Positions 25,061 through 34,171 of a stretch of 64,000 nt of DNA are shown one piece after another. Source of the DNA: Methylobacterium sp. B4 (lineage in GTDB: Bacteria > Pseudomonadota > Alphaproteobacteria > Rhizobiales > Beijerinckiaceae); assembly GCF_003201865.1 (NCBI RefSeq), contig NZ_QJJJ01000002.1, positions 186,001 to 250,000 on the forward strand, read 5' to 3'. Each line of letters opens with the position of its first letter. The stretch's first letter is position 1. The notes beneath the pieces are model-generated. The model was given only the letters and a program-made list of their open reading frames with translations. It had not been told where the DNA came from and searched no databases. The position numbers and the translations under genes are program-made.

Positions 25061-25726
25061 GGATCGTCTCCGGTGTGGTCGGCCCAGGACGGCGACCGAT
25101 GGGGGGATTGAACCACGAGTTTGTGCGCCGCGATAATCGTGTGGTGCAACGCACCATAATACGCTCGCGTCCAAGAACTGTCGATATCGTGCGCAATTCG
25201 AAGACAGAACGAACCTGCGTGTCTCTCCAAGCTATGCGCTCAGCGTTTGACTAAGAATTTTCGCTGGCAGGCCAAAATTTATTCGCGATGCAACATATCT
25301 CTTTCATCGCGCGATTTGTAAGTATGGATACAGATTGAGTTCCTGGCGAAGTACCTGCCGTGTCGGCCTATGGGTCTAAAAAAAATCAGGTGCTTCGGTT
25401 CAGGCGTCCCCGTAGAGCGGCATAATACCTGGAACGAAGTTGCAGGCACATCACGTGGTGGCCCGATCCTGTCATCGTAGTCGTGACCGAGGAAGGGACA
25501 GGCCCGTGGTTTGCAGTCGAAGCTCTGATCTCGGCGTTCTGCGACCGTCTACTCGAACGAAGTTTCACCAGGCCGGAGTGAAATTCGATCGCGCTGCATC
25601 TTCTACGACGCCGTGCGCTGCTCCGGGAACAAGAGGTACGTTAACATCCCGTTTACTCTAACGACGCCGCGGCGAAACAGAACACCGAGTACGCTCGTAT
25701 AACCCGGGCCAATCGGGAGCTACGAC
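25061..25726. other. Long intergenic stretch without a supported gene
   Basis: About 665 bp. The part 25240-25400 is AT-rich (oligo-A and TTTATT runs). Short frames here have no codon bias, signal peptide or ribosome site. Confidence 0.4.
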
Positions 25727-25909
25727 ATGCCAGATGACTCGGGACCCGCAGTCTTGGATGCCTTTGCCGATCTACCAGAGGCGGAGTTCGTCTCGCACTG
25801 GCGCAGCATCGTCGGCGAGCCACCTGCCATCATGCTGGAGAACGGGTCCAAGTTGATCCAGTTGCTCGTCGAGAGCACGCCCGAGGTTCCGCTCCGGGGC
25901 GATGAGTAA
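25727..25909 (+). CDS. Hypothetical 60-aa acidic protein
   Basis: MPDDSGPAVLDAFADLPEAEF, then VSHWRSIVGEPPAIML. Acidic, soluble, with GGGAG upstream of the ATG. Resembles short island proteins of unknown role. Confidence 0.45.
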   Translation: MPDDSGPAVLDAFADLPEAEFVSHWRSIVGEPPAIMLENGSKLIQLLVESTPEVPLRGDE

Positions 25910-26489
25910 GCTCTTGACCTACTTCAAGAGCATCCAGGCGAGGGTCGAAACGCGAACGGCCACGGGTGCCAGAACAAGGGTGCGCGTACATCCGGCGTCA
26001 CCCCAATCCCAGCATCGTGGCCGCGTCCGATCAAGCGACAGGATCGCGATCGGCATGTCTCTGAGATGGGGGCGGCATGGTTAACAATCAATGAGCAGCC
26101 CCGCCGCCCGATCTGCTCACGGGCTGGCGGGGCATGACGTGCCGTGTCCACACGGCGGAGAGCCAGTACGCAACGCGGCTCTAGGTCAGGATGCTGTCCG
26201 CGGGTTAGCTCGGCATCAACCCGCCATCGCCTCACCTGTCTCGTTTTGCAGCACCCCCCACCGCTCGCGGCGGGCGACGGTCCGCTGTAAAAGTGCAGTG
26301 CGTTGAGGATCGGGCGGCATGAGACAGGATTTGGAAACACGCAGGGCGATGCTCGGAGTGATGAGCGCCCTCAGCGGTGAAGGTCGCGAAGAAGATTGAG
26401 GAACGCCGAGACGAACCGGAACGCTCGGTGAGATCAACCCGCTTTTAAGGCACTGACCCTACCGTCCGACCGCTCTGAGGACGGCCGCC
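25910..26489. other. Intergenic stretch, nothing recognised
   Basis: About 580 bp. Several short frames on both strands are present, none with a ribosome site and coding character together. Confidence 0.35.
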
Positions 26490-26903
26490 ATGCCTGCGCG
26501 TTTGAAACTGACTGTTGCCGCTCTCGCCCTGATCTTGTCGGCCTGCGAGAAAGAGAAACCCGTCGAGTACGTTTCGCCTACGGGGTTCCAGCCGTTCGTC
26601 TATCGAAAAGAAGGCGAGCGGATCACCTACACGATGCGCGACGTGATTGCCGAAGACGGCCCGTTCGTAAGGTACGTCACCAAGCAACAGGTTGCCCCCG
26701 GTGGGCCAATGGGTGGGGCAATCAACTACACCGCCGCGCGGTCCAACTGCGACAAGTTTGTCTTCCAAATTCTCGGAGAGGGGGACACAGTCGCGAAGAT
26801 GGAGGCCGATCGCCTGGATGACCGATGGGTCGAGATTGTGAATGGTTCGAGTGCGACGGCTGCTTTGGTCACCGCCTGTCAGGTGGCGAAGAAGCTCAAG
26901 TAA
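26490..26903 (+). CDS. Putative lipoprotein
   Basis: 137 aa. MPARLKLTVAALALILSAC gives a lipobox LSAC with Cys19 as the lipidated residue, followed by a charged linker EKEKP. The mature domain has strand-rich character and two further Cys (CDKF, TACQ) that could form a disulfide. Inner- or outer-membrane anchored; residue 20 is Glu, not Asp, so outer membrane is favoured. Function unknown. A P450 gene follows 77 nt later. Confidence 0.7.
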   Translation: MPARLKLTVAALALILSACEKEKPVEYVSPTGFQPFVYRKEGERITYTMRDVIAEDGPFVRYVTKQQVAPGGPMGGAINYTAARSNCDKFVFQILGEGDTVAKMEADRLDDRWVEIVNGSSATAALVTACQVAKKLK

Positions 26904-26980
26904 GAGGGTGACACCTTGCGCTTGACGACAGACATCAAAGAGCGCCGGATGGGCAAGGGGCTCCTGCTGGAGTCTCGGTC

Positions 26981-28381
26981 ATGCTTAAGGACAGCAAACC
27001 GGCAAGCCATCTCGATCGGCCTGTCTATACCGATACCTCGCCTCCAGGTCCGAAGGGCTGGCCGCTCCTCGGAAGCCTGATCGGCTTCGCGCGCGACCCT
27101 CTCGGCTTCCTGACGGCCTGCTCGCGCCAGTACGGCGATGTCGTCGCCTTTCGCACTGCGGGGCAGTTGATGCTCGTCCTCACCTGTCCGCGTGAGATCG
27201 AGAGAGTGCTCGTCAAGGAGCACCAGAACTTCCCGAAGAACGAGCACTTCTGGCGTCAGGTGACGGCGCTGTTCGGCAACGGGCTGCTGACCAGCAAAGG
27301 GGCGTTCTGGCAACGGCAGCGTCGTCTGGCAGCACCTGCCTTCGCAGGGCCAATGCTCGCAAGCTACGCCGATGCGATGGTCCGTGAGAGCATGCTTACG
27401 GCCGAGGGCTGGCGCGGCGGTGATGTACGCGACGTGCACGCCGACATGATGGCTCTATCCCTTAGGATCGCAGCAAAGGCGTTGTTCGGCACAGAGGTCG
27501 AAGAGGACGTGCTCGTCATCGACGACGCCCTCAACGACATCCTGGCCGAACTTGCTTCACGCGTTGTTCGCCCGATCCTCATCCCAGACGCGGTGCCGCT
27601 GCCCGGCCACGTTCGCTATCGCCGAGCACTACGGCGGATCGACGCAATCGTCGCTCGGATCATCGCCGAACGGCGGTCGTCCAGTGCGACGTCCGCTGAC
27701 TTCCTATCCGTATTACTGCGGGCACGCGACGAGGATGGTGCGGCGATGTCCGACCAGCAGGTTCGCGACGAGGTGATAACCTTCCTCCTTGCCGGGCACG
27801 AAACGACCGCCCTGGTGCTGTCCTGGACGATCCATCTGCTCTCCTGCGACCCGGAGATTGAACGCATTCTGGCAGCAGAAATTGATGATGCCATTGGTAG
27901 GCGTGCAGCTACGATCGAGGATTTACCGCGCCTCCGTTTCACCGAGCATACGATCACCGAGAGCATGCGGCTTTATCCACCAGCTTGGGCAGTTGGTCGC
28001 GAGGCGCGCTGTGACTGTCAGATCGGCGGCTTCCAAGTTCGAGCCGGAACGCCGATCCTTATCAGCCCATGGGTGCTGCATCGCGACCCACGGTTCTTCG
28101 ACGAGCCGGAAGCGTTCCGACCTGAGCGGTGGCACCAGGGTTTGGCCCAACGGCTTCCCCGCTTCGCCTACATGCCATTTGGCGGCGGTCCGCGCATCTG
28201 CATCGGCAACCGGTTCGCCATGATCGAGGCTGTCCTGATCCTGACGACGCTCATCCAGCGCTTCCGCTTCATTGCCGACCCGAAATCGCCAATCGTGCCC
28301 ATTCCATCGATGACGCTGCGGCCGAGAAGAGGCGTTTGTGTCATGGTCGAGCGGCGCGAAATGAACAGTCCATACGGGTAG
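26981..28381 (+). CDS. Cytochrome P450 monooxygenase
   Basis: 466 aa. Proline-rich start PPGPKGWPLLGSL, I-helix oxygen motif AGHETTAL (271-278), K-helix E-S-M-R (327-330), PERF-like FRPERW, and heme-binding FGGGPRICIGNRF with Cys407 as the thiolate ligand. The N-terminus is soluble, so a bacterial class I type needing external reductase; no ferredoxin or reductase gene is adjacent. Substrate cannot be told from sequence. It is the last sizeable gene of the island. Confidence 0.95.
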   Translation: MLKDSKPASHLDRPVYTDTSPPGPKGWPLLGSLIGFARDPLGFLTACSRQYGDVVAFRTAGQLMLVLTCPREIERVLVKEHQNFPKNEHFWRQVTALFGNGLLTSKGAFWQRQRRLAAPAFAGPMLASYADAMVRESMLTAEGWRGGDVRDVHADMMALSLRIAAKALFGTEVEEDVLVIDDALNDILAELASRVVRPILIPDAVPLPGHVRYRRALRRIDAIVARIIAERRSSSATSADFLSVLLRARDEDGAAMSDQQVRDEVITFLLAGHETTALVLSWTIHLLSCDPEIERILAAEIDDAIGRRAATIEDLPRLRFTEHTITESMRLYPPAWAVGREARCDCQIGGFQVRAGTPILISPWVLHRDPRFFDEPEAFRPERWHQGLAQRLPRFAYMPFGGGPRICIGNRFAMIEAVLILTTLIQRFRFIADPKSPIVPIPSMTLRPRRGVCVMVERREMNSPYG

Positions 28382-28446
28382 GGGGTAACAAGGCGGCTCA
28401 CATACGGAGTGCACCCGCGACCCTCTACGATCCTTCGTCGGTGCTC

Positions 28447-28481
28447 CTTTACGCTGAGTGCCGAGGCCACTCTGCGTAAAG
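28447..28481. repeat. 14-bp inverted repeat downstream of the P450 gene
   Basis: CTTTACGCTGAGTG (28447-28460) and CACTCTGCGTAAAG (28468-28481), one mismatch, 7-nt spacer. No T-run, so a factor site or element end more than an intrinsic terminator. Confidence 0.6.
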
Positions 28482-28495
28482 GACTCCAGAAGCGA

Positions 28496-28530
28496 CAACG
28501 GCGCAGGGTCCGAAGACCGCTGCGCCGTTG
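28496..28530. repeat. 11-bp perfect inverted repeat
   Basis: CAACGGCGCAG (28496-28506) and CTGCGCCGTTG (28520-28530), 13-nt loop. Follows the previous inverted repeat by 15 nt; together they may terminate P450 transcription. Confidence 0.6.
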
Positions 28531-28982
28531 GATCGGGCCGCTGAGGGGGGGCAGAACGGCTTGAAAAAATCATGCTTCGAGACCAGCGTCGTGGATGTGC
28601 GAGATGACACGTTGGAGGAGCGGATACTGCGCCTTCCACCCCGATCAACAACGAGGCTTTCAGATCGACTACTTGCCGGACCGCGCCTTCGCCTTCGGCG
28701 ATCAGCATCGCCCTCTCTGCCGTCTTCCTGACCGACCGGGGCGTCGTTCGACGAACTCTCCGGCTTCTTCAAGATGTTTCGTGACCAACAAGTCAGGGAG
28801 GCTCACCCCTTCCCGAAGGGCGTGCGCTCGGCCAGTTCGTGAACCTTTTCGATCAGGGCGTGATGTCCGTCGAAGAGGATGGCCGTCAGATCGTCGTCGG
28901 CGGGCGTAGGCGGCTTCGGGCTCGATCTGGGACAGACATCGCTTTCTTGAATGAGCCGGCGGCCATCGTTCGGGGCGATGCG

Positions 28983-30212
28983 CTAGAACTCGATCGTGAC
29001 GGCCCGCTCGCGCCCGTCCGCGTCGGTGACGAGGAGGCGCGGCACCGGCCGGTCGAAGCGCCAGACCCGCATCCCGTCCGGGGTCTGGGCCATCGCGTCC
29101 TGCACCGGGTTCACCACGACGACCGGTCCGCGGACGTAGAGCCGGCCGCCGTAGCTCCAGGCCGTGACGGCAGCGTCGTCGGCCTGGAGCCGGACCGCAC
29201 CGCGCGGCGGCGTGCCGAGGCCGAAATCGTCCATCAGCCGGTCGGGATCGTGTCCGCTCCCGCCGCGCCCCGACCGCGCCGCGATGGTGCGCACCGGCCC
29301 CGCGGGCGCAGCCGCGAGAGCAGTGTGGCGGCCCGGCGGGATCTGGCGCGCGTCCGGCGGCCGGATCGCGGCGCTCGTCAGGGCGGCGGACTCGGCTTCG
29401 GCGGTGCGAGCGGGGGCAGCGCGCCCGCGCACCTCGATCGTGACCGGCAGATCCACCGCCTCGACCCCACGACCGCCGCTCCTCACGATCAGGACGATCG
29501 GCAGGGGGTAGTTCTCCAGGGTGATCGAGATGTTGCCGTAGGTGGAGACCCGGCAGGGCATGATGTGGATCGTGGTCGGCCGCTCGCCCGGCGCGGCGGC
29601 CTGCCCGCCGCAGCCGCCGCCATCGACCGAGAACATGCGCGGGTCGTAGGCGGAGGCCGTGATCGGCCAGGGCCGCCCGCCCGCATCGAGGATCGTGATC
29701 GGCGTCACCATGCCGAAGGCGAGGTGGACGGTCTGCGGCGCACTCATGTCCACCTGGGGCTGCACGCTCATCAGCCGGGGCCGGACCTTCGGCGGCGGCT
29801 CGTCCGAATAGCCGGCGGCGGTGGCGGCGCTCTGGGCGTCGATCACCCGGTTGCGGATCGCCCCGACATTGCCCGGAGTCAGAATCGCGCCGCCGGAACG
29901 GTCGGTCATCACGCTCTGTAGCGCCGAGATCTCCGCGGGCGTCAGCTCGCGCGGCGGCGGCGGCGTGGACGCGGTGCCGCTTCCGCTGCCCGCCGCCTGG
30001 GCCGGTGGATTCTGCGGCGTCCGGGTCTGGGGGGACTGAGCCGGGGCCGGCTGTTGCGGAGCAACCCCCGGGGCCGAGCTGTCCGACGGCGCCGGCATTG
30101 CGGCGGCACTTCCCTGACTCTGCGCCGCGCGCAGTGGTTGCGCGACCGGCCCGTCCCCGGAGGCCAGCGCCGCCGACAGGGCGACCAATCCCGCCGCCGA
30201 AATCCGTCTCAT
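28983..30212 (-). CDS. DotH/IcmK-like type IVB secretion outer-membrane core protein
   Basis: 409 aa with a signal-like N-terminus, then a long Pro/Ala/Gln-rich low-complexity stretch (about 40-90). The conserved part has PQTVHLAFGMVTPITILDAGGRPWPI (residues about 159-184), the DotH/IcmK/TraN hallmark (DxxGxPWPI), followed by beta-rich sequence and two short Cys-containing segments. In dot/icm and IncI systems this protein forms the outer-membrane core with DotC and DotD. Here it is divergent from a DotC-like gene; no other secretion gene is seen. The Pro/Gln-rich insertion is unusual. Confidence 0.72.
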   Translation of the reverse strand: MRRISAAGLVALSAALASGDGPVAQPLRAAQSQGSAAAMPAPSDSSAPGVAPQQPAPAQSPQTRTPQNPPAQAAGSGSGTASTPPPPRELTPAEISALQSVMTDRSGGAILTPGNVGAIRNRVIDAQSAATAAGYSDEPPPKVRPRLMSVQPQVDMSAPQTVHLAFGMVTPITILDAGGRPWPITASAYDPRMFSVDGGGCGGQAAAPGERPTTIHIMPCRVSTYGNISITLENYPLPIVLIVRSGGRGVEAVDLPVTIEVRGRAAPARTAEAESAALTSAAIRPPDARQIPPGRHTALAAAPAGPVRTIAARSGRGGSGHDPDRLMDDFGLGTPPRGAVRLQADDAAVTAWSYGGRLYVRGPVVVVNPVQDAMAQTPDGMRVWRFDRPVPRLLVTDADGRERAVTIEF

Positions 30213-30498
30213 CTGCCGGCCTCGCCCGCCCCTGCCCGATCCGTCGCGGCGCCGGACTGTGCCGCGCCGGGGTGATCTAATGCAATGTTGTTTGGATCAC
30301 ACCGCCAATTTTTCAATTTAGGTTACAGGATAATCAGTTCTGCAGCGCGCTGGTCTACCGGCTCGTCCGCCTGCGCAGCGATCCTGTGACCGACTCGCAA
30401 CAGGCGGTGGATCACGCCAGATCGGCCCGGATCGATCGATTGACGGCGGCCGGACCGAGCGACCATGACAAAACTTCTGGTAGGCGGAAAGATCGGAC
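30213..30498. other. Divergent promoter region between the dotH-like and lipoprotein genes
   Basis: 286 bp with one AT-rich patch (30280-30335). It must hold the promoters for both divergent units. No gene. Confidence 0.4.
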
Positions 30499-30633
30499 AT
30501 GAAGTCGTTATGGCTGCTTCTCGCCCTCTCCTGCGCATTCTCCCTGCAGGCCTGCTCCCTCACGGGACGCTCCGGATCGCCGGAGAGCACGCGAACCTTC
30601 CTGAAGGAAGAAATGGGCCGGCGCGGCTTGTGA
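30499..30633 (+). CDS. 44-aa lipoprotein preceding the DotC-like gene
   Basis: MKSLWLLLALSCAFSLQAC is a short lipoprotein signal with lipobox LQAC (Cys19), then only 25 residues (Ser/Thr/Arg-rich, ending EEMGRRGL). The TGA overlaps the GTG start of the DotC-like gene (GTGA). Far shorter than DotD (about 160 aa), so it is a tiny lipopeptide, perhaps a remnant or a core-complex micro-lipoprotein. Confidence 0.7.
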   Translation: MKSLWLLLALSCAFSLQACSLTGRSGSPESTRTFLKEEMGRRGL

Positions 30634-31757
30634 GGCGGGCGGTCCTTTCCGCCGTCCTCGCGACGCTCGGCGGCGGGCCGGCCCTGGCCCAGTTGAACCC
30701 GATCGTCGCGGCGACCCAGGTGCCACCCGCGCCCGGCTTCATGTTCGGGGCTCCCGTGAGTCCCTACGGTGCGCCCTACGGCTACGGCGGCTTCTATCCG
30801 CCCTACCAGACCCAGAATCCCGGCCTCAACCCGATCGCCCAGGGACAGAGCAATCCCAACATCGCGAGCCGCGCGGGGGCGACGCAGATGCAGGGCCTCC
30901 TCGGCGGTGGCGGGTCCGGCGGCGGTGGTGGGTCCGGCGGCGGTGGCGGGCCCGGTGGCGGTGGCGGTGGCGGTGGCGGCGGGCAGGGCGGAAGCGGTGC
31001 CGCGACGCTGCCGACCCCCGATCCCAACACGAGTTACGAGCTGTTGCAGGATCCCGGCTCGCCGATCTACGGCCGCTACGGCGGCCTGCTCTCGAAGAAC
31101 GGCGACATCCGCCAGCAAGTGCTGGCCCAGGCCGCCCGGGGCGTCGGCATCCGCCAGGGCTTCGCCGAGGAGACCGCGCGGATCAACGCGGAACTCGATG
31201 GCGCCCATGGAGCCGAACTCGACCGGCGCTACGATTTCGAACCGCTGATGCTCGACCGCACCCTGGTTCCTCCGGTGATCACCGAGATGAACAGGCTCGC
31301 GGAGCGCGGGGACGACCGCCGGCTCTATCTGACGCTCGGTGCGTTCGAGATCGCCCGCCCGGCCCGCCTCGCGCTGCGTCCGCCGAACTGGCGCGACTAC
31401 CTCTACAACACCGGTGTGCCGGCGGCCCCCTCGGGCCCGGCCGCGGAGGTGCGGCCGGAGGATTCGGCCGAGGAGGGCATCTGGGGCGTCGCCCTCGAAT
31501 CGGGCCTCGCGGTCGGCATCGCCGAGGCGCGGGCGAGCTTCACGGCGAACTTCAACCGGCTCGACCGGGACTTCGCCGGCATGGGCCGCTATCACGCCCT
31601 CGCCCGCAGCGGCGCGGTGAGCCTGCCGGTGGTTGCCCGCACCGCCCGCAACGTCCGGGTCGCCTCCGGGGGCGAGCGCGCTTTCGTCGGCGAGCGCACG
31701 GTCAGCCTGACCGTCAGCCCGAAGTTCCGGGCAGCCTCGCCGGCCGCCTTCCGGTGA
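30630..31757 (+). CDS. dotC: DotC-like type IVB secretion outer-membrane protein
   Basis: 375 aa from a GTG overlapping the preceding stop; MRRAVLSAVLATLGGGPALAQ is a signal peptide. Residues about 90-122 are an almost pure Gly linker with Ser at intervals. The C-terminal 250 residues show the DotC pattern: LDRRYDFEPLML, LVPPVITEMNRL, PNWRDYLYNT, EEGIWGVALESGLAVGIAEARA, NFNRLDRDFAGMGRYHALARSG, SLPVVARTARNV. DotC normally sits with DotD and DotH in the outer-membrane ring. Its GTGA stop overlaps the peptidase start. No lipobox is present, unlike classical DotC. Confidence 0.8.
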   Translation: MRRAVLSAVLATLGGGPALAQLNPIVAATQVPPAPGFMFGAPVSPYGAPYGYGGFYPPYQTQNPGLNPIAQGQSNPNIASRAGATQMQGLLGGGGSGGGGGSGGGGGPGGGGGGGGGGQGGSGAATLPTPDPNTSYELLQDPGSPIYGRYGGLLSKNGDIRQQVLAQAARGVGIRQGFAEETARINAELDGAHGAELDRRYDFEPLMLDRTLVPPVITEMNRLAERGDDRRLYLTLGAFEIARPARLALRPPNWRDYLYNTGVPAAPSGPAAEVRPEDSAEEGIWGVALESGLAVGIAEARASFTANFNRLDRDFAGMGRYHALARSGAVSLPVVARTARNVRVASGGERAFVGERTVSLTVSPKFRAASPAAFR

Positions 31758-32344
31758 GCGGCTCTGCCGCGGGCCTCAGGCGCGCCGGCTTCACGCGCCG
31801 CGCCCTGCTCGGCGTCGTCGGCCTCGTGGCGGGACTCGACCGGGCCGTGGCGGCGGCAACCGAGCCGCTGCGCGCCGTGCCCACGGGCCGCGACCGCCTC
31901 TGGCTGGTGCGCCCGGACGGTTCGGAGGTGCTCAGCCGCTTCCGCGATGCGGATGGCTACGACAGGACGCAGATCCTGCTTCTGTCTTGGTTCATGCGCG
32001 ACATCCGCGACGACGACCGGGCTGTCTGGATGGAGCCGCGTCTGTTCGATCTCCTGGCGGGCGTGCAAGCGAGCATGTCGGCCGTGCATGGGGCGGCGCT
32101 CCCGCTGACGGTCACGAGCGGCTACCGCACGCTCGGGCACAACGCGTCCCTTGAGAACGCCGCGCGCACCTCAATGCACCTCTACGGCTACGCCGCCGAC
32201 GTGCAGATGCGAGGCTATCCGCCGCGCGCCGTGGCGCTCGCCGCCAGTTTCTTCTCGGAGGGCGGGATCGGCCTCTACGACACCTTCACGCATCTCGACG
32301 TCTGGCGGCGCCGGACCTGGATCGAGCGTCCACCTCTCCGCTGA
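31754..32344 (+). CDS. M15/DUF882-type murein peptidase, Tat-like signal
   Basis: 196 aa, GTG at 31754 overlapping the dotC stop. Twin-arginine-like leader LRRAGFTRRALLGVVGLVAG. The zinc peptidase motifs are SGYRT (122-126), SMHLYGYAADV with His142 and Asp149, and THLDVW with His180. The YcbK/DUF882 family cleaves peptidoglycan cross-links; beside DotC and DotH it would open the wall for a secretion apparatus, an inference from context. Confidence 0.85.
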   Translation: MSGSAAGLRRAGFTRRALLGVVGLVAGLDRAVAAATEPLRAVPTGRDRLWLVRPDGSEVLSRFRDADGYDRTQILLLSWFMRDIRDDDRAVWMEPRLFDLLAGVQASMSAVHGAALPLTVTSGYRTLGHNASLENAARTSMHLYGYAADVQMRGYPPRAVALAASFFSEGGIGLYDTFTHLDVWRRRTWIERPPLR

Positions 32345-32792
32345 CGCCACCTCCTTGGACGTTCGGCAATCAACGGCGCGCTCCAAGGTCGTCCCCTCCA
32401 GCCCGCTGCCCTCTGGCCCAGGAACCGAGCTTTCGAGCCGAGCGCGTCCGAAGGACGTAGGCATGTCTCGGACACGGTTGGCCCTCAGCGAAAGCGTGCA
32501 GTCGAACGTGCAGTCATGATTTCGGCAAGCTGACGTTTGCCGAAGCAACCGCAATGACAGCCGCATGCGGGCGGCTCCTTTCGACACGGTCCCGGTCTGC
32601 GCACGGCTCGTCGTGGTCGACTGCGGCACAGACCGGACAAGTTTGCACGCCACCAAGGGTTCGCCATCCGCGCGATGCGGGTTGCCGTCCGGGATCGCGC
32701 TCCTTTGCACTTTCCATCCACATGGCGGTTGGTTCCGCGGGAGAGATGACCGACGCTCTTCCGGGCTTCAGCCGTGCGCGAGGAAGCGGAGC
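32345..32792. other. Intergenic region upstream of the PAS protein
   Basis: About 450 bp with no supported gene. It has an inverted repeat TTCGGCAA (32521-32528) / TTGCCGAA (32537-32544) with an 8-nt spacer, which could be an operator for the following gene. Confidence 0.4.
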
Positions 32793-33341
32793 ATGATTTG
32801 GGTCTCCGACGAGAAGGGGCAGCTCCTCTACGTCAATCCGGGTTGGCAGGTCCTGACGGGACAAAGCCCGGCCGATACCCTGGGAAACGGCTGGATCGCG
32901 GTGGTGCATCCCGATGACCGCGACCTGATCGTGGGCGGCTTCGCCGAGGCCTGCCGGCGGCGCATCGAATTCCTGCTGCGTTATCGGATACGCCGCAGGG
33001 ATGGCAGCTACGCCTGGATCCTCGGCGCGGCCTCCCCTTCGTTCACGCCGCTCACCCACGATTTTCTCGGCTTCCTCGGCTTGGTCAGCCAATACGAGGA
33101 CGGGGTGCCGAACCTGACGGCCAAGGTGGAGATCGGCTCGCTCAAGCCCGGGCAGGAGCCGGAGGGGGCCGCGCCCCAGTCCAAGCTCAACATCGCCGCC
33201 GACCACCTGATCGCGGCACGGGCCGTCACCGAAGGCTGCGGCGAGGAGGTAGCCGCCTCTATCGACCGCGCACTCCAAGCCGTCGGACAGGCTCTGTCGC
33301 GCGCGCGGACGGGAACGGGATCACCGAACCGGTTTCACTGA
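32793..33341 (+). CDS. Single PAS-domain protein
   Basis: 182 aa, ATG at 32793 with AGGAAGCGGA upstream. The PAS fold covers residues about 1-105: IWVSDEKGQLLYVN, WIAVVHPDDRDL, YRIRRRDGSYAWILG. The C-terminal tail (about 125-180) is helical and lacks any HisKA, GGDEF or HTH output, so it is a stand-alone sensor or adaptor. Longer readings to the left lack homology. Confidence 0.8.
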   Translation: MIWVSDEKGQLLYVNPGWQVLTGQSPADTLGNGWIAVVHPDDRDLIVGGFAEACRRRIEFLLRYRIRRRDGSYAWILGAASPSFTPLTHDFLGFLGLVSQYEDGVPNLTAKVEIGSLKPGQEPEGAAPQSKLNIAADHLIAARAVTEGCGEEVAASIDRALQAVGQALSRARTGTGSPNRFH

Positions 33342-33546
33342 TCCCCGCCTCGACCTTCCCGCGACGCCACGTGGCGTAGGCGCGTTCCCGGACCTCGAAG
33401 GCGGCGCGCAGCAGCGTTCCCGGCTCCCCACGCGCCTCCGGCAACAGGACCAATCCGAGATCGGTCTCCTCTCGCTGAAGAATACGCGCAGCCTCGGACC
33501 GCCAGGTGGCGTCGGCGGCGCGGAAGAGGAGTTCGGACCCGGTCAT
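33259..33546 (-). CDS. Small hypothetical protein overlapping the PAS gene end
   Basis: About 95 aa from ATG 33546 (MTGSELLFRAADATW). A helical soluble protein (RAAFEVRERAYATWRRGKVEA). Its last 28 codons overlap the 3' end of the PAS gene on the opposite strand, so one of the two ends may be mis-called. No family recognised. Confidence 0.4.
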   Translation of the reverse strand: MTGSELLFRAADATWRSEAARILQREETDLGLVLLPEARGEPGTLLRAAFEVRERAYATWRRGKVEAGISETGSVIPFPSARATEPVRRLGVRGR

Positions 33547-33600
33547 ACGGTTTCGGCTCACGTAGAACGTTCCGTAAAGGGAGAAACGAGCGGCAGACAC

Positions 33601-34171
33601 ACGGTTTAATTGTGCGCAATCGGAGGCTTGGCCGGTTGTCGCTCAAGGACCGCCAGATGTCCACGCCGCTCTCTACGCAGCGCATGGCTGATCATCGAAT
33701 TTTGAATGCAAAGCTTCCGAAGCCCGCCGAGCAGCCCGCGGCAATCATACGTTAATTTATGAGATCGGAGGCAATCGATCGAACGTCGGTCCGCTTCCGC
33801 GAGCCCGTTCAGGCTTTTCATGTCATATGATTGGATCCGGTTGAGGATAAGTTTTCCTGTTCCTCTGGATTATTTTTTAGACAACAGGACGGAAAGATAT
33901 TTTCCGCTGCATTTTGGCATGAAAATGCACGATGTGCGCTTTCGAAGCACGAAACTGTGCTGGCTCTGGGCGTTTCAATCCGATACCGAAGCTTATGGAT
34001 GCCTCAAACTCAGCTTAGTCGGTCGGAGCACTCCCTCTCGCCACGGTGCGTGGCGGGACCCTTGGTAGACACAGCCTGTCCGTCCCGCCCGACGGACAGG
34101 CGCAGGACTGCCGATTTCGAGGGAACGGAGGAAGAGCCGCCGGCGGCGATCGGAAGCGAGCGACGGAAGAC
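33601..34171. other. Intergenic region upstream of a LysR gene, partly AT-rich
   Basis: 570 bp. The tract 33830-33960 is clearly AT-richer than its surroundings. No gene is supported; short frames lack ribosome sites. Confidence 0.4.

Larger units (their letters stand above)
28382..28982. other. Right edge of the island, without a supported gene
   Basis: Two imperfect/perfect inverted repeats (28447-28481 and 28496-28530) lie after the P450 gene. Leftward there are short coding-like pieces, e.g. LTAILFDGHHALIEKVHELA (minus strand, about 28810-28910) with no start codon, which may be remnants of a gene cut at the island border. Confidence 0.4.

Noticed and set aside
28810..28980. Minus-strand fragment with LTAILFDGHHALIEKVHELA
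   Set aside because: No start codon in frame and too short to assign; kept only as a possible gene remnant.
33820..34068. 82-codon frame in the AT-rich region upstream of the LysR gene
   Set aside because: No ribosome site and unconvincing composition; more likely regulatory DNA.
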